From NCBI GenBank assembly GCA_963730735.1, contig CAVSSX010000007.1, positions 744,001 to 808,000 on the forward strand: 64,000 nucleotides of DNA, written 5' to 3'. Source of the stretch: CAVSSX01 sp963730735. Its GTDB lineage: Bacteria; Actinomycetota; Acidimicrobiia; Acidimicrobiales; RAAP-2. Positions 10,100-18,069 of this stretch are shown piece by piece; the first letter of the stretch is position 1; every line of letters begins with the position of its first letter. Position numbers and translations under genes: made by a program. The notes below the pieces were generated by a model. That model searched no databases and had not been told where the DNA came from. It worked only from the letters and a program-made list of their open reading frames with translations.

Positions 10100-10107
10100 G
10101 ATCGGGT

Positions 10108-10114
10108 TACCGTA
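10108..10114. promoter_or_regulatory. overlapping bidirectional -10 element, valS/cysS
   Basis: The 7 bp TACCGTA contains a plus-strand hexamer TACCGT (10108-10113), 6 nt before the cysS GTG. It also contains a minus-strand TACGGT (10114-10109), 9 nt before the valS ATG. The entire intergenic gap is 20 bp, so both transcripts must be leaderless or nearly so. Confidence 0.5.
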
Positions 10115-10119
10115 CCCGG

Positions 10120-11517
10120 GTGCTGCGTCTCCACGACACCGCAACGGCCTCCGTGCGGCCGCTCGAACTGCGAGAGCCGGGGCACGTCTCGATGTACGTC
10201 TGCGGGCCGACCGTCTACGACCTCCCACACCTCGGCCACGGCCGGTACTCGTTGGTGTTCGACGTGCTGCGGCGTTACTTGCTCTTCTCGGGCCTGGACG
10301 TGCGGTTCGTGTCCAACGTCACCGACGTCGACGACAACATCATCAAACGGGCAGCCCGGGACGGTCGGACCGAGCCCGAGGTGGCATCGGAGTTCGAGGC
10401 CGAGTGGTGGTCGGCCATGGACGCCCTGGGGGTGCTCCGGCCGACCGAGGCGCCCCACGCCACGGCGTACGTGGCGGGCATGGTCGAGCTGATCGGCGAG
10501 CTGGTCGACCGGGGGGTGGCCTACGCCATCTCCGACGGCGTCTATCTCGACACCGGCCTGGTCGACGGCTACGGCCTGCTGGCCCTGCAACCGCTCGACT
10601 CGCTCCGGGCCGGCGACCGGGTCGAGGCGAACGACGAAAAGCGCTCGCCGCTCGACTTCGTCCTGTGGAAGCGGGCCAAGCCGGGTGAGCCCACGTGGCC
10701 GTCGCCGTGGGGCCCGGGCCGACCCGGTTGGCACACCGAGTGCGTCGTCATGTCCCTCGACCTGCTCGGGGACGGCTTCGACCTCCACGGCGGAGGCCGG
10801 GACCTGGCATTCCCTCACCACGAGAACGAGCGGGCCCAGGCGGTGGCGCTCGGCCGGCCCTTCGCCCGGCACTGGGCCCACAACGGCTGGGTCGAGGTCG
10901 AGGGCGAGAAGATGTCGAAGTCCCTCGGCAACTTCACCTCGCTGACCGACCTGCTCGACCGCAGCGACGCCCGCGCCTACCGGCTGCTGGTCCTGCGGTC
11001 GCACTACCGGTCGCCGATCGAGGTGACGGCCGGGACGATCGCCGACGCCGAGAAGGGCCTGGCCCGCCTGGACAACCTGGCCCGGCGCTTCGGCCTCGAC
11101 GACCGGCTCGCCGGGTCCCCGGGGTACGTCGTGGCCGGCCAGGGGCCGGCCACCATGGCCGATGCCGACGAGGTGAGGCGGTTCTGCGAGCGCATGGACG
11201 ACGACCTCGACACACCCGGCGCCGTCGCCGGGATCTTCGACGCGGTCAGCCGGGCGAACGCCGCCCAGGACGCGGGTGACGGCGAACGAGGGCGACAGCT
11301 GGCCGAGACGGTCGCCGTGCTCTGTGCCGCCCTCGGGCTGCCGTTGCGGGCCGGCGTCGACGAGGCGCAGGATGCCGGCACCCGGCAGCTCGTGGCCGAG
11401 CGCGATGCCGCCCGGGCGGGGCGCGACTGGGCCCGGGCCGACGCGCTGCGCGACGAGCTCACGAGCCTCGGCTGGACGGTCGAGGACGGCCCCGAGGGCA
11501 CCGTCATCCGTCGCTGA
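10120..11517 (+). CDS. cysS: cysteine--tRNA ligase
   Basis: Class I synthetase charging tRNA-Cys, monomeric, cytoplasmic, 465 residues. The zinc ligand Cys28 is in MYVCGPTVYD, the HIGH-type motif HLGH is at residues 37-40, WHTECVVMS and FPHHENE supply the other zinc ligands, and KMSKS is near residue 265 (EGEKMSKSLGN). The C-terminal DALR-type and anticodon regions follow. It could be confused with MshC, the mycothiol ligase paralogue, but the full anticodon-binding C terminus and length favour CysS. Translation begins at GTG 10120. No Shine-Dalgarno is possible because a -10 hexamer lies 6 nt upstream. Confidence 0.92.
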   Translation: MLRLHDTATASVRPLELREPGHVSMYVCGPTVYDLPHLGHGRYSLVFDVLRRYLLFSGLDVRFVSNVTDVDDNIIKRAARDGRTEPEVASEFEAEWWSAMDALGVLRPTEAPHATAYVAGMVELIGELVDRGVAYAISDGVYLDTGLVDGYGLLALQPLDSLRAGDRVEANDEKRSPLDFVLWKRAKPGEPTWPSPWGPGRPGWHTECVVMSLDLLGDGFDLHGGGRDLAFPHHENERAQAVALGRPFARHWAHNGWVEVEGEKMSKSLGNFTSLTDLLDRSDARAYRLLVLRSHYRSPIEVTAGTIADAEKGLARLDNLARRFGLDDRLAGSPGYVVAGQGPATMADADEVRRFCERMDDDLDTPGAVAGIFDAVSRANAAQDAGDGERGRQLAETVAVLCAALGLPLRAGVDEAQDAGTRQLVAERDAARAGRDWARADALRDELTSLGWTVEDGPEGTVIRR

Positions 11518-11704
11518 GCCGACACCCGACAGGGCTTGGGCGACCACCGTCGGGAGGGCCGGAATTCGACGCAGCGCGCCGTGCCCATCGGGCCCGTCAT
11601 CGCCAGCAATGCCCTGCTAGCGTCCCTCGGAACAAAAGTGCGGGGCGCCGGAGAACCCGCAGGATGTATGGGGTGAGCCGGCATGAAGAAGGGGGATTGC
11701 CACC

Positions 11705-11911
11705 GTGGCATCCGGGACAGTGAAGTGGTTCAACTCTGAGAAGGGCTACGGCTTCATCTCACAGCCGGGCGGCGGGGCCGACGTGTTCGTGCACCACACC
11801 GCCATCCAGATGAACGGGTACCGCGTCCTCGAAGAAGGCCAGGCGGTCGAGTTCGAGGTCGAAGAGGGACCCAAGGGTCTCATGGCCAAGGACGTTCGGC
11901 CCGCCGGCTGA
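11705..11911 (+). CDS. cold-shock domain protein
   Basis: A 68-residue CspA-type single-stranded nucleic-acid-binding protein, an OB-fold RNA chaperone. RNP1 is seen as KGYGFISQ and RNP2 as DVFVHHTAI. The N terminus MASGTVKWFNSEKGYGF and the C-terminal GPKGLMAKDVRP are canonical. The GTG at 11705 is preceded by GAAGAAGGGGG, a good ribosome-binding site. The 187-nt leader region after cysS may hold a structured 5' UTR, as is common for csp genes, but I cannot show a thermosensor. A hairpin follows 6 nt after the stop. Confidence 0.93.
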   Translation: MASGTVKWFNSEKGYGFISQPGGGADVFVHHTAIQMNGYRVLEEGQAVEFEVEEGPKGLMAKDVRPAG

Positions 11912-11917
11912 AGCATC

Positions 11918-11941
11918 CCGGCGCCGGTTGCCCGGTGCCGG
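11918..11941 (+). terminator. intrinsic-type hairpin after cold-shock gene
   Basis: A 10-bp stem CCGGCGCCGG / CCGGTGCCGG (one G-T pair) with loop TTGC starts 6 nt after the csp stop. It is followed by TCGTGGTCC rather than a U run. Confidence 0.5.
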
Positions 11942-12073
11942 TCGTGGTCCTTACGGGGATCGCCGGGCGCGTCCGCCGATCAGAACTTGGGTTCTCGGCC
12001 GATCACACGCGCCGTCATGCCGCCTCACTGCGGCCCGCACCGCACCGGGGGGTGGTTTCTCGGCCGGACCTAG

Positions 12074-12089
12074 GTTACTATGTAGTAAC
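12074..12089. promoter_or_regulatory. palindromic operator overlapping a -10 hexamer
   Basis: GTTACTA and TAGTAAC form perfect 7-bp arms around TG. TACTAT (12076-12081), a good -10, lies inside. The site is 84 nt upstream of the acyl-CoA dehydrogenase ATG in otherwise GC-rich DNA, so a repressor bound here would block initiation. TetR- and MarR-type regulators use sites like this; the cognate protein is not identified. Confidence 0.55.
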
Positions 12090-12173
12090 TAGGGGCGAGC
12101 GGAAAGTGCCGTGGTGGCGCGTCCCGTCGTCTCCGAGGGCCCCACGGGGTCGACGGCCACGAAGGGAGACGGC

Positions 12174-13388
12174 ATGTCGGACTTTTCGCTTGAGCTCAAC
12201 GAGGACCAGCTCCAGATTCAGAAGTGGGTCCACGACTTCGCCGAGACGGTGGTGCGACCGGCGGCCCATGAGTGGGACGAACGGGAAGAGACGCCCTGGC
12301 CGATCATCCAGGAAGCGGCCAAGATCGGGCTCTATTCGTTCGACTTCGTGGCCAACTGCTTCGCCGATCCGACCGGCCTGCAGATGGCGCTGGTCAACGA
12401 GGAGATGGCCTGGGGCGACGCCGGCATCAACCTGGCCATCTTCGGCTCGACGCTGGCCGTCGCCGGCATCTTCGCCAACGGCACCCCCGAGCAACAGGGC
12501 GAGTGGATCCCCCAGTGCTTCGGGACCCCCGACGACATCAAGTTGGCCGCCTTCGGCGTCTCTGAGCCCGACGCCGGCTCGGACGTGTCGTCGCTCAAGA
12601 CCCGAGCGGTCTACGACGAGGCCACCGACGAATGGGTGCTGAACGGGACCAAGACCTGGATCACCAACGGTGGGCTGGCCAACATCCACGTACTGGTGGC
12701 GTCGGTCGACCCCGAGCTGGGCAGTCGGGGCCAGGCCAGCTTCGTCATCCCCGAGGGCACCCCCGGTCTGAGCCAGGGCCAGAAGTTCCAGAAGATGGGC
12801 ATCCGGGCCTCCCACACCGCCGAGGTCGTCCTCGACGACTGCCGGGTGCCGGGACGCTGCCTGCTCGGTGGCAAGGAGAAGTTGGACGAGCGGCTGGCCC
12901 GGGCCCGGGAGGGCAAGCGCACGTCGGTGCAGGCGGCCATGGCCACCTTCGAGGCGTCCCGCCCACTGGTCGGCGCCCAGGCGGTCGGGATCGCCCGGGC
13001 GGCCTACGAGTACTCGCTCGACTACGCCAAGGAGCGCAAGCAGTTCAAGAAGGCGATCATCGAGAACCAGGCGATCGCCTTCAAGCTGGCCGACATGAAG
13101 ACCCGCATCGACGCCGCCCGGCTGCTCGTGTGGCGGGCATCGTGGATGGCCCGGACCGGCAAGACGTTCGTCGCCGGTGAGGGGAGCCAGTCGAAGCTCT
13201 TCGCCGGCGAGACGGCGGTCCACGTGACCGACGAGGCCATCCAGATCCTCGGTGGCTACGGCTACGTCCGGGAGAACCCGGTCGAGCGTTGGCACCGGGA
13301 CTCGAAGATCTACACGATCTTCGAGGGCACGTCGGAGATCCAGCGCCTGGTGATCTCCCGGGCGATCTCGGGGGTCCACATCAACTGA
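12174..13388 (+). CDS. acyl-CoA dehydrogenase
   Basis: FAD-dependent acyl-CoA dehydrogenase, 404 residues, cytoplasmic, homotetrameric by family. It oxidises acyl-CoA at C2-C3 and passes electrons to ETF; etfBA lies at 40.6-42.4 kb. The N-terminal helical domain is followed by the beta-domain FAD motif AFGVSEPDAGSD and WITNGG. The C-terminal domain carries QILGGYGYVRENPVERWHRD and the catalytic glutamate in IFEGTSEIQR. The ATG at 12174 is preceded by GAAGGGAGA. Chain-length preference cannot be told. The palindrome overlapping the upstream -10 suggests repression lifted by an acyl-type ligand, which is inference. Confidence 0.92.
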   Translation: MSDFSLELNEDQLQIQKWVHDFAETVVRPAAHEWDEREETPWPIIQEAAKIGLYSFDFVANCFADPTGLQMALVNEEMAWGDAGINLAIFGSTLAVAGIFANGTPEQQGEWIPQCFGTPDDIKLAAFGVSEPDAGSDVSSLKTRAVYDEATDEWVLNGTKTWITNGGLANIHVLVASVDPELGSRGQASFVIPEGTPGLSQGQKFQKMGIRASHTAEVVLDDCRVPGRCLLGGKEKLDERLARAREGKRTSVQAAMATFEASRPLVGAQAVGIARAAYEYSLDYAKERKQFKKAIIENQAIAFKLADMKTRIDAARLLVWRASWMARTGKTFVAGEGSQSKLFAGETAVHVTDEAIQILGGYGYVRENPVERWHRDSKIYTIFEGTSEIQRLVISRAISGVHIN

Positions 13389-13414
13389 GGGGGCCCCGGC
13401 CGGGAGGGTCCACG

Positions 13415-13429
13415 ACCGGCCTGGCCGGT
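13415..13429. terminator. hairpin between convergent acyl-CoA dehydrogenase and MarR genes
   Basis: Arms ACCGGC and GCCGGT enclose a 3-nt loop in the 42-nt space between the two convergent stop codons. It has no U tract. Confidence 0.35.
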
Positions 13430-13430
13430 G

Positions 13431-13928
13431 TCATGAGGTCGATGGTGGGTCGTCGCCGAGCAGCGTCGGTCCGACGCCGTCGGCCATGTGATCGATCAAC
13501 TGTCGCGTTGCCGTCTCGAGCACCCGAACCGCCGCCGCCATCTCGGTGGGATCCGCGCCCTCGAACGCGATGTCCCGGATGACGGCCACCAGATCGGGCA
13601 ATTTCTCCCAGAGTGTCGCCCCGGCCTCGGTCATCCGGAGCACCCGCTGGCGCTGATCCTCGGCACCGGGCGTCTGGTCGACCAGCCCCTTTCGCACGAG
13701 GACGGCCACGACCCGGCTGAGCGTCGCCCGCTCGACGTGGAGCATCCGGGCCAGATCGCGTTGCATGGTCGGACCCCCGCTCGCCAGTTGGTGGAGGACG
13801 TACCACTGCGTGGTCCCGAGGCCGTAGGGACGTAAGACCACATCCATCGCCGCCCGGACGGCAAGCGAGAACCGCTTGGCCCACGCGCCGACCGAGTTGG
13901 CTACCTCGTCCGCTGTTTCCTCAGCCAC
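13431..13928 (-). CDS. MarR family transcriptional regulator
   Basis: A 165-residue winged-helix regulator, expected to be a dimer binding palindromic DNA and released by a small phenolic or lipophilic ligand. The N-terminal helix is followed by LGTTQWYVLHQLASGGP. The recognition region is TMQRDLARMLHVERATLSRVV, and the wing is KGLVDQTPGAEDQRQRVLRMTE. It starts at GTG 13928. It lies 93 nt downstream of the SDR gene on the same strand and probably shares its transcript. A half-site TGTTAGCT at 13936-13943, identical to the core of the large palindrome upstream of the SDR, suggests that it regulates both itself and the SDR. Confidence 0.88.
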   Translation of the reverse strand: MAEETADEVANSVGAWAKRFSLAVRAAMDVVLRPYGLGTTQWYVLHQLASGGPTMQRDLARMLHVERATLSRVVAVLVRKGLVDQTPGAEDQRQRVLRMTEAGATLWEKLPDLVAVIRDIAFEGADPTEMAAAVRVLETATRQLIDHMADGVGPTLLGDDPPSTS

Positions 13929-13935
13929 CAGGCAC

Positions 13936-13943
13936 TGTTAGCT
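13936..13943. promoter_or_regulatory. half-site of the 14.87 kb palindrome upstream of marR
   Basis: TGTTAGCT just before the MarR start codon repeats the outer part of each arm of the palindrome at 14866-14906. It could be a weak autoregulatory site. It is only 8 bp, so chance is possible. Confidence 0.3.
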
Positions 13944-14021
13944 GGATGCCGGTCGGCCCGTCAAGGTGGTCCGGTTGCCACCTGGGGCCGAGGAACGAGT
14001 TCGTGCCTGGCCCACGGTCGG

Positions 14022-14777
14022 TCACCACGGGATCGTTTGGTTCTCCCATCGGGTGAACGTCCCGGTCGGCCCGTCGGGGCCGAGGAGGCAGACCCGGACG
14101 ACCTCGCGGGACCCGTCTTCGATCGACTCGGTGCCGGCGAAGTGATTGAGGTTCGTACTGGTGAACGCCGGAGAGACCAGGTTGACCTTGATGTCGGTCG
14201 ATTCCAACTCGATCATCATGGCGAGGGTCATGGCGTTCTCCGCCGTCTTGGACGCGGGATACACCGGGCCGAACCTGGCGTGGTAGGGGTGATTGGGGTC
14301 GGCGTTCGACGTCAGCGAACCAACGCCGCTCGACACATTGACGATGCGGGGATCCGACCCATCACGCAAGAGCGGCAGCATGGCCTGGTACACCGCCAGG
14401 ACGCCGAAGACGTTGGTCTCCCAAACGGCGCGTACCTCGTCGAGGGAGGCGGTGCTTGCCTTCGAACGAGCGATGATCTCTTCGAGCGTCAGGCCCTCCG
14501 GTGCGGTGTTCGAGATCCCGGCGTTGTTGACCAACAGGTCGAGGCGGCCGAACTCCTGGCGAATGCGGGCGGCGGCGGCGGCGATCGAGGCCGAATCCGT
14601 CACGTCGAGCTGGATCGCCACGGCGCCCGGCCCGATCTCGCCCGCTGCCGCCGCCCCGCGTCCGGCGTCGCGCGATCCCACCAGGACCGTGACGCCGTTC
14701 GCCACGAGCTCTCGTGCGACCTGGAGGCCGACGCCTTGATTGGCGCCGGTTATCAGAGCGATGCGTTGATGCTGCAT
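14022..14777 (-). CDS. short-chain dehydrogenase/reductase (SDR)
   Basis: Classical SDR of 251 residues, NAD(P)-dependent and cytoplasmic. The nucleotide-binding TGANQGVG is near residues 11-18, and LLVNNAGIS is the stabilising NNAG. The catalytic Ser is in IVNVSSGVGS, with YPASKTAEN giving the YxxxK pair. An arginine in VLVGSRDAG after strand 2 favours NADP(H). The insertion around EEIIARSKAS resembles plant-type carbonyl/menthone reductases. The ATG at 14777 is preceded by AAAGGA. A large palindrome lies about 90 nt upstream and the MarR gene follows, so expression is probably ligand-inducible. The substrate is unknown. Confidence 0.88.
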   Translation of the reverse strand: MQHQRIALITGANQGVGLQVARELVANGVTVLVGSRDAGRGAAAAGEIGPGAVAIQLDVTDSASIAAAAARIRQEFGRLDLLVNNAGISNTAPEGLTLEEIIARSKASTASLDEVRAVWETNVFGVLAVYQAMLPLLRDGSDPRIVNVSSGVGSLTSNADPNHPYHARFGPVYPASKTAENAMTLAMMIELESTDIKVNLVSPAFTSTNLNHFAGTESIEDGSREVVRVCLLGPDGPTGTFTRWENQTIPW

Positions 14778-14865
14778 GAGCGGGGTCCTTTCGTGGGTTC
14801 GCCGTCGGGCCGCTCGAGTCGCCGCACGTGGTGTGCCGACGCCCACACGGCCGTCCGACGGAATG

Positions 14866-14906
14866 TTTGTTAGCTACCTTACATATTACGTAAGGTAGCT
14901 AACAAA
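14866..14906. promoter_or_regulatory. 41-bp perfect palindromic operator
   Basis: Arms TTTGTTAGCTACCTTAC (14866-14882) and its exact complement (14890-14906) are separated by ATATTAC. It lies in the 277-nt gap between the divergent SDR and flippase genes and is far more AT-rich than its surroundings. The 17-bp perfect arms and the half-site at marR point to the neighbouring MarR protein as the binder. A cruciform or tandem dimer site is also possible. Confidence 0.65.
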
Positions 14907-15039
14907 TCTGTCCGACGTCGGGGATCGGGTCGGTGCGGGCCGCCGCCGGTTCCTTGGTCGGATGCGGACAAGCGAGTGAGCCCAGCCCGTGCCCGCCCCG
15001 TTCGTGGGCACCGTTCTCGCAACCTGAAGTGGCCACCCG

Positions 15040-15045
15040 TAGTGT
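15040..15045 (+). promoter_or_regulatory. -10 hexamer TAGTGT before the flippase gene
   Basis: TAGTGT ends 9 nt before the ATG at 15055, implying a leader of a few bases at most. Confidence 0.4.
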
Positions 15046-15054
15046 CACGGGGCG

Positions 15055-17487
15055 ATGACGACCGATACGGCGGCGATCTCGGCCCCCGCGCCTCGAGTGC
15101 GGCGCGCCCGCCCCTGGCGTGCGATCGTCTTCGCACCCGAGGGCGACGGGCAGACCCGACGGCGGGGCTCGGACGCCGTTCGGATCGTGCTCGCCGTGCT
15201 GGCCGTCCTCTGCGCCTGGCTGGTGGTGAGCGCCGGCCCCCACCCCGAGGAGGCCTTGGTCAACGTCGTCACGCCGCCGCCGAGCGGGGTCAAGTGGCTG
15301 GTGAACCTGGTCTGGATCCTCGGGTCGTTGGGCGTGGTCATCGGGCTGGTCGGGCTCTCCCTCCTGGCCCGCCGCTGGCGGCTCGCTCGGGATCTAGCTT
15401 CGGCCGCCGTGGCGGCCGAGCTGCTGTCGTTGCTGCTGCAGTGGTTGACCGGGTCGAGCGGTGGTCGGCCCCCGGACCCGGCCCTGGACGGCATCTACCT
15501 CGGGTTCCCGGTGGCCCGGACGGCGGTGGCGGTGGCGGTGGCCTGGGCGGCCCTGCCCTACCTGTCGCGAGCCCTCCAGCGGCTGGTACTCATCCTGGTC
15601 GTCGTGGCGGCCGTCGCCGTCGTGGTGCACGGGTCGGGTATGCCGGTGAACGTGCTGGCCAGCGTGGCCCTCGGCTGGGGGGTGGCGGCGGCCCTGCACC
15701 TGATCCTCGGGTCACCGCTCGGTCTGCCCTCGGCCGAGGAAGTGGCCGTGCTGCTGAGCGAGCTCGGGGTCGGAGCGGACCGCATCGCCCCGGCGGCGCG
15801 TCAGGAGTGGGGGGTCGCCCGGTTCACCGGACGCGACGACCGGGGACGACTCGACGTCTCGGTCTACGGGCGCGACGCCCACGACGCCCAGCTCCTGGCC
15901 AAGGTCTTCCGGTTCGTCTTCTACCGCGACTCGGGCCCGACCCTGGCCCTGACCCGGGTGCAGCAGGTCGAGCATGAGGCCTACTTGACCTTGGCCGCCG
16001 AGCGGTCGGGGGCGCGGGTCCCGTCGGTGGTGGCCGCCGGCTCGACCGGACCTAGCCACGACGCCGTCCTGGTCACGCGACCTCCGGCCGGCTCCCGGCT
16101 GAGCGACCTCCGGCCCCTCGACGAGGGACCGACCGACGCCGGGGCGGCCGACCTGCTGGCTCAGGTCGACCGGCTGCAGGTGGCCCGGATCGCCCACGGG
16201 GCCATCAACGAGGACACCGTGGTGATCGGCGAGCACGGGGCCAGCGGCCTGGTCGACTTCCGCGCCGCCGTGGCGGCCGCTCCCGCCGAACGGCTCGACC
16301 GCGACCTGGCCGGCGCCCTGGCCACCCTGGCGTTGGCCATCGGTCCCGAGCGGGCGGTGGCCGCCGCCAGCGTCCTGTCGGCCGGTGACCTGGTCCGGGC
16401 CCTGCCCTATATCCAGCGGGCGGCCCTCGATCCGGTGGCGGCGCGCTCGCTGCGGGGGCAGAAGGCCATGTTGGCCGACCTGCGCCAGCGGGCGGCCAAG
16501 CGGGCCGGGATCGAGGTGCCCAAGCTGGTCGAGCCCCGCCGGCTGAGCTGGGTCAACCTGGTCATGGTGGTCGGCACCCTGATCGGGGGGTGGGCCCTCA
16601 TCGGGGTGCTGCTCGACGTGTCCCAGTCATTCAGCACCATTCGGGGCGCCGAATGGGGCTGGGTCGTCGCCACCTTCATCTTCAGCCAGCTGGCCTATCC
16701 GGCCGAGGCGCTGACGGTGGTGAACTCCATCGTGGACCCCATTCCGTTCGGTCGCACGGTGGCCCTCGAGGTGTCCAACAGCTTCGTGGCCCTGGCCGGC
16801 GGGAGCATGGCCGTGCTGGCCGCCCGGGTGCGGTTCTTCCAGCAGGAGGGCTACGACGCCACCTTGGCCGTGAGCTCGGGCGTGCTGATCAGCACGGTGA
16901 GCTGGATCGTGAAGGGTGCGCTGTTCCTCATCGCGCTGCCCATCGCCATCTCCAACTTCCATTTCCAGGACGACCCCACCGGCAGTGGCAGTCACGGCCA
17001 CCTGGTCCAGCTCATCGTCCTGGCCGTCGTGGCCGTCGGCGTGGTCCTCGGCCTGGTGTTCGCCGTCCCGCGTTTTCGGCGCCTGGCCGCGGCCAAGCTC
17101 CGCCCGAAGGTCTCCGAGATGTGGTCGCACCTCAAGATCCTCGCCCGCCGCCCGCGCAATCTGGTGGCGATCCTGATCGGGTCGATCACGGCCCAGCTGG
17201 TCATCGCCCTGGCCCTCGGCACCGCCCTCCACGCCTTCAACCAGCACCTGAGCTTGGCCGAGCTGCTGATCGTGCTGACGCTGGCGTCCATGCTGGGCGG
17301 GGTGTCCCCGGTGCCCGGCGGGATGGGCATCGTCGAGGCTGGCATGATCCTTGGCTTGACCGCCGCCGGCATCCCCCAGACCGACGCCGTCGCGGCGACG
17401 TTCGTCCAGCGACTGTTCACCTCGTACCTGCCGCCGATCTGGGGATGGTTCATCCTGGTCTGGATGCGGCGAAAGGAGTACCTGTGA
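15055..17487 (+). CDS. lysylphosphatidylglycerol synthase TM-region/UPF0104 flippase fused to a kinase-like domain
   Basis: An 810-residue polytopic membrane protein. Residues 1-45 are cytoplasmic and basic. About 45-225 form roughly six helices, and 230-500 a soluble domain. About 505-805 form the LPG-synthase-TM/UPF0104 domain, recognised by FNQHLSLAELL and GGVSPVPGGMGIVEAGMILG. The soluble part resembles an APH/ABC1-type kinase fold: RIAHGAINEDTVVI sits where the catalytic loop HGDxxxxN would be, and GLVDFRAA where DFG would be. The usual catalytic Asp is Ala, so it is probably a pseudokinase. The family translocates or modifies lipids, and isoprenoid-linked glycan export is plausible given the downstream glycosyl genes. 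The stop overlaps the phosphatase GTG. Confidence 0.8.
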   Translation: MTTDTAAISAPAPRVRRARPWRAIVFAPEGDGQTRRRGSDAVRIVLAVLAVLCAWLVVSAGPHPEEALVNVVTPPPSGVKWLVNLVWILGSLGVVIGLVGLSLLARRWRLARDLASAAVAAELLSLLLQWLTGSSGGRPPDPALDGIYLGFPVARTAVAVAVAWAALPYLSRALQRLVLILVVVAAVAVVVHGSGMPVNVLASVALGWGVAAALHLILGSPLGLPSAEEVAVLLSELGVGADRIAPAARQEWGVARFTGRDDRGRLDVSVYGRDAHDAQLLAKVFRFVFYRDSGPTLALTRVQQVEHEAYLTLAAERSGARVPSVVAAGSTGPSHDAVLVTRPPAGSRLSDLRPLDEGPTDAGAADLLAQVDRLQVARIAHGAINEDTVVIGEHGASGLVDFRAAVAAAPAERLDRDLAGALATLALAIGPERAVAAASVLSAGDLVRALPYIQRAALDPVAARSLRGQKAMLADLRQRAAKRAGIEVPKLVEPRRLSWVNLVMVVGTLIGGWALIGVLLDVSQSFSTIRGAEWGWVVATFIFSQLAYPAEALTVVNSIVDPIPFGRTVALEVSNSFVALAGGSMAVLAARVRFFQQEGYDATLAVSSGVLISTVSWIVKGALFLIALPIAISNFHFQDDPTGSGSHGHLVQLIVLAVVAVGVVLGLVFAVPRFRRLAAAKLRPKVSEMWSHLKILARRPRNLVAILIGSITAQLVIALALGTALHAFNQHLSLAELLIVLTLASMLGGVSPVPGGMGIVEAGMILGLTAAGIPQTDAVAATFVQRLFTSYLPPIWGWFILVWMRRKEYL

Positions 17488-18029
17488 GCGGCGACGGGGC
17501 GACCCCCTCGATCCTGACCCTGTGCACGGGCAACGCCGCCCGTTCGGTCATGGCCGGCTTCATGCTCGAGGAGCTGGCGGCGGCCGACCATCGGACGGTG
17601 CCGATCGTCACGGCCGGGACCCACACCGTCGACGGGCAACCCATGAGCATGCGCACTCGGGCCGCCCTGGTCGACATCCCCGAGCTGGCCGACGTCCAGG
17701 TCGCACGGCACAAGAGCCACCAGCTGGCCGATGCCGACCTCGTCGGGGCCACCGTAGTCATCGCCATGGAGGCCGACCACGTCCGCTATGTCCGCCGACG
17801 CCACCCCGAGGCCGCCGGCCGCACGGCCACCATCCGCCGGCTGGTCCGGGACCTCCCCGATGCGCCTGGATCTCTCGCCGACCGGGTGGCCCAGCTCGGC
17901 CTGGCCACGGTGGAGCTCGAGGCCGACGAGGACGTCCTCGATCCGGCTGGGGGCGACGACGTCACGTACCACGACTGTGCCCGCCAGCTCTGGGAGCTCT
18001 GTCAGTCGCTGGCGCCGCGGCTCTTCTGA
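17484..18029 (+). CDS. low-molecular-weight protein-tyrosine-phosphatase-like protein
   Basis: A 181-residue cytoplasmic phosphatase of the LMW-PTP/arsenate-reductase fold. The P-loop CTGNAARS gives Cys14 and Arg20 (C-x5-R). A later conserved Asp-containing segment, DVLDPAGGDDVTYHDC, is in the usual place of the general acid and resembles the DP motif. The GTG start at 17484 overlaps the flippase TGA, with AAAGGAG about 6 nt upstream, so the two are translationally coupled. LMW phosphatases beside envelope polysaccharide machinery often dephosphorylate export regulators. Whether this one acts on the adjacent kinase-like flippase is inference. Confidence 0.82.
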   Translation: MSGDGATPSILTLCTGNAARSVMAGFMLEELAAADHRTVPIVTAGTHTVDGQPMSMRTRAALVDIPELADVQVARHKSHQLADADLVGATVVIAMEADHVRYVRRRHPEAAGRTATIRRLVRDLPDAPGSLADRVAQLGLATVELEADEDVLDPAGGDDVTYHDCARQLWELCQSLAPRLF

Positions 18030-18056
18030 ACCGACGCGCCGTCGACGGACGTCGGT
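18030..18056 (+). terminator. hairpin after phosphatase gene
   Basis: Outer arms ACCGACG/CGTCGGT start immediately after the stop codon and enclose the inner palindrome CCGTCGACGG. The hairpin lies between convergent genes and has no U run. Confidence 0.35.
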
Positions 18057-18069
18057 GGTGGCCGGCGGG

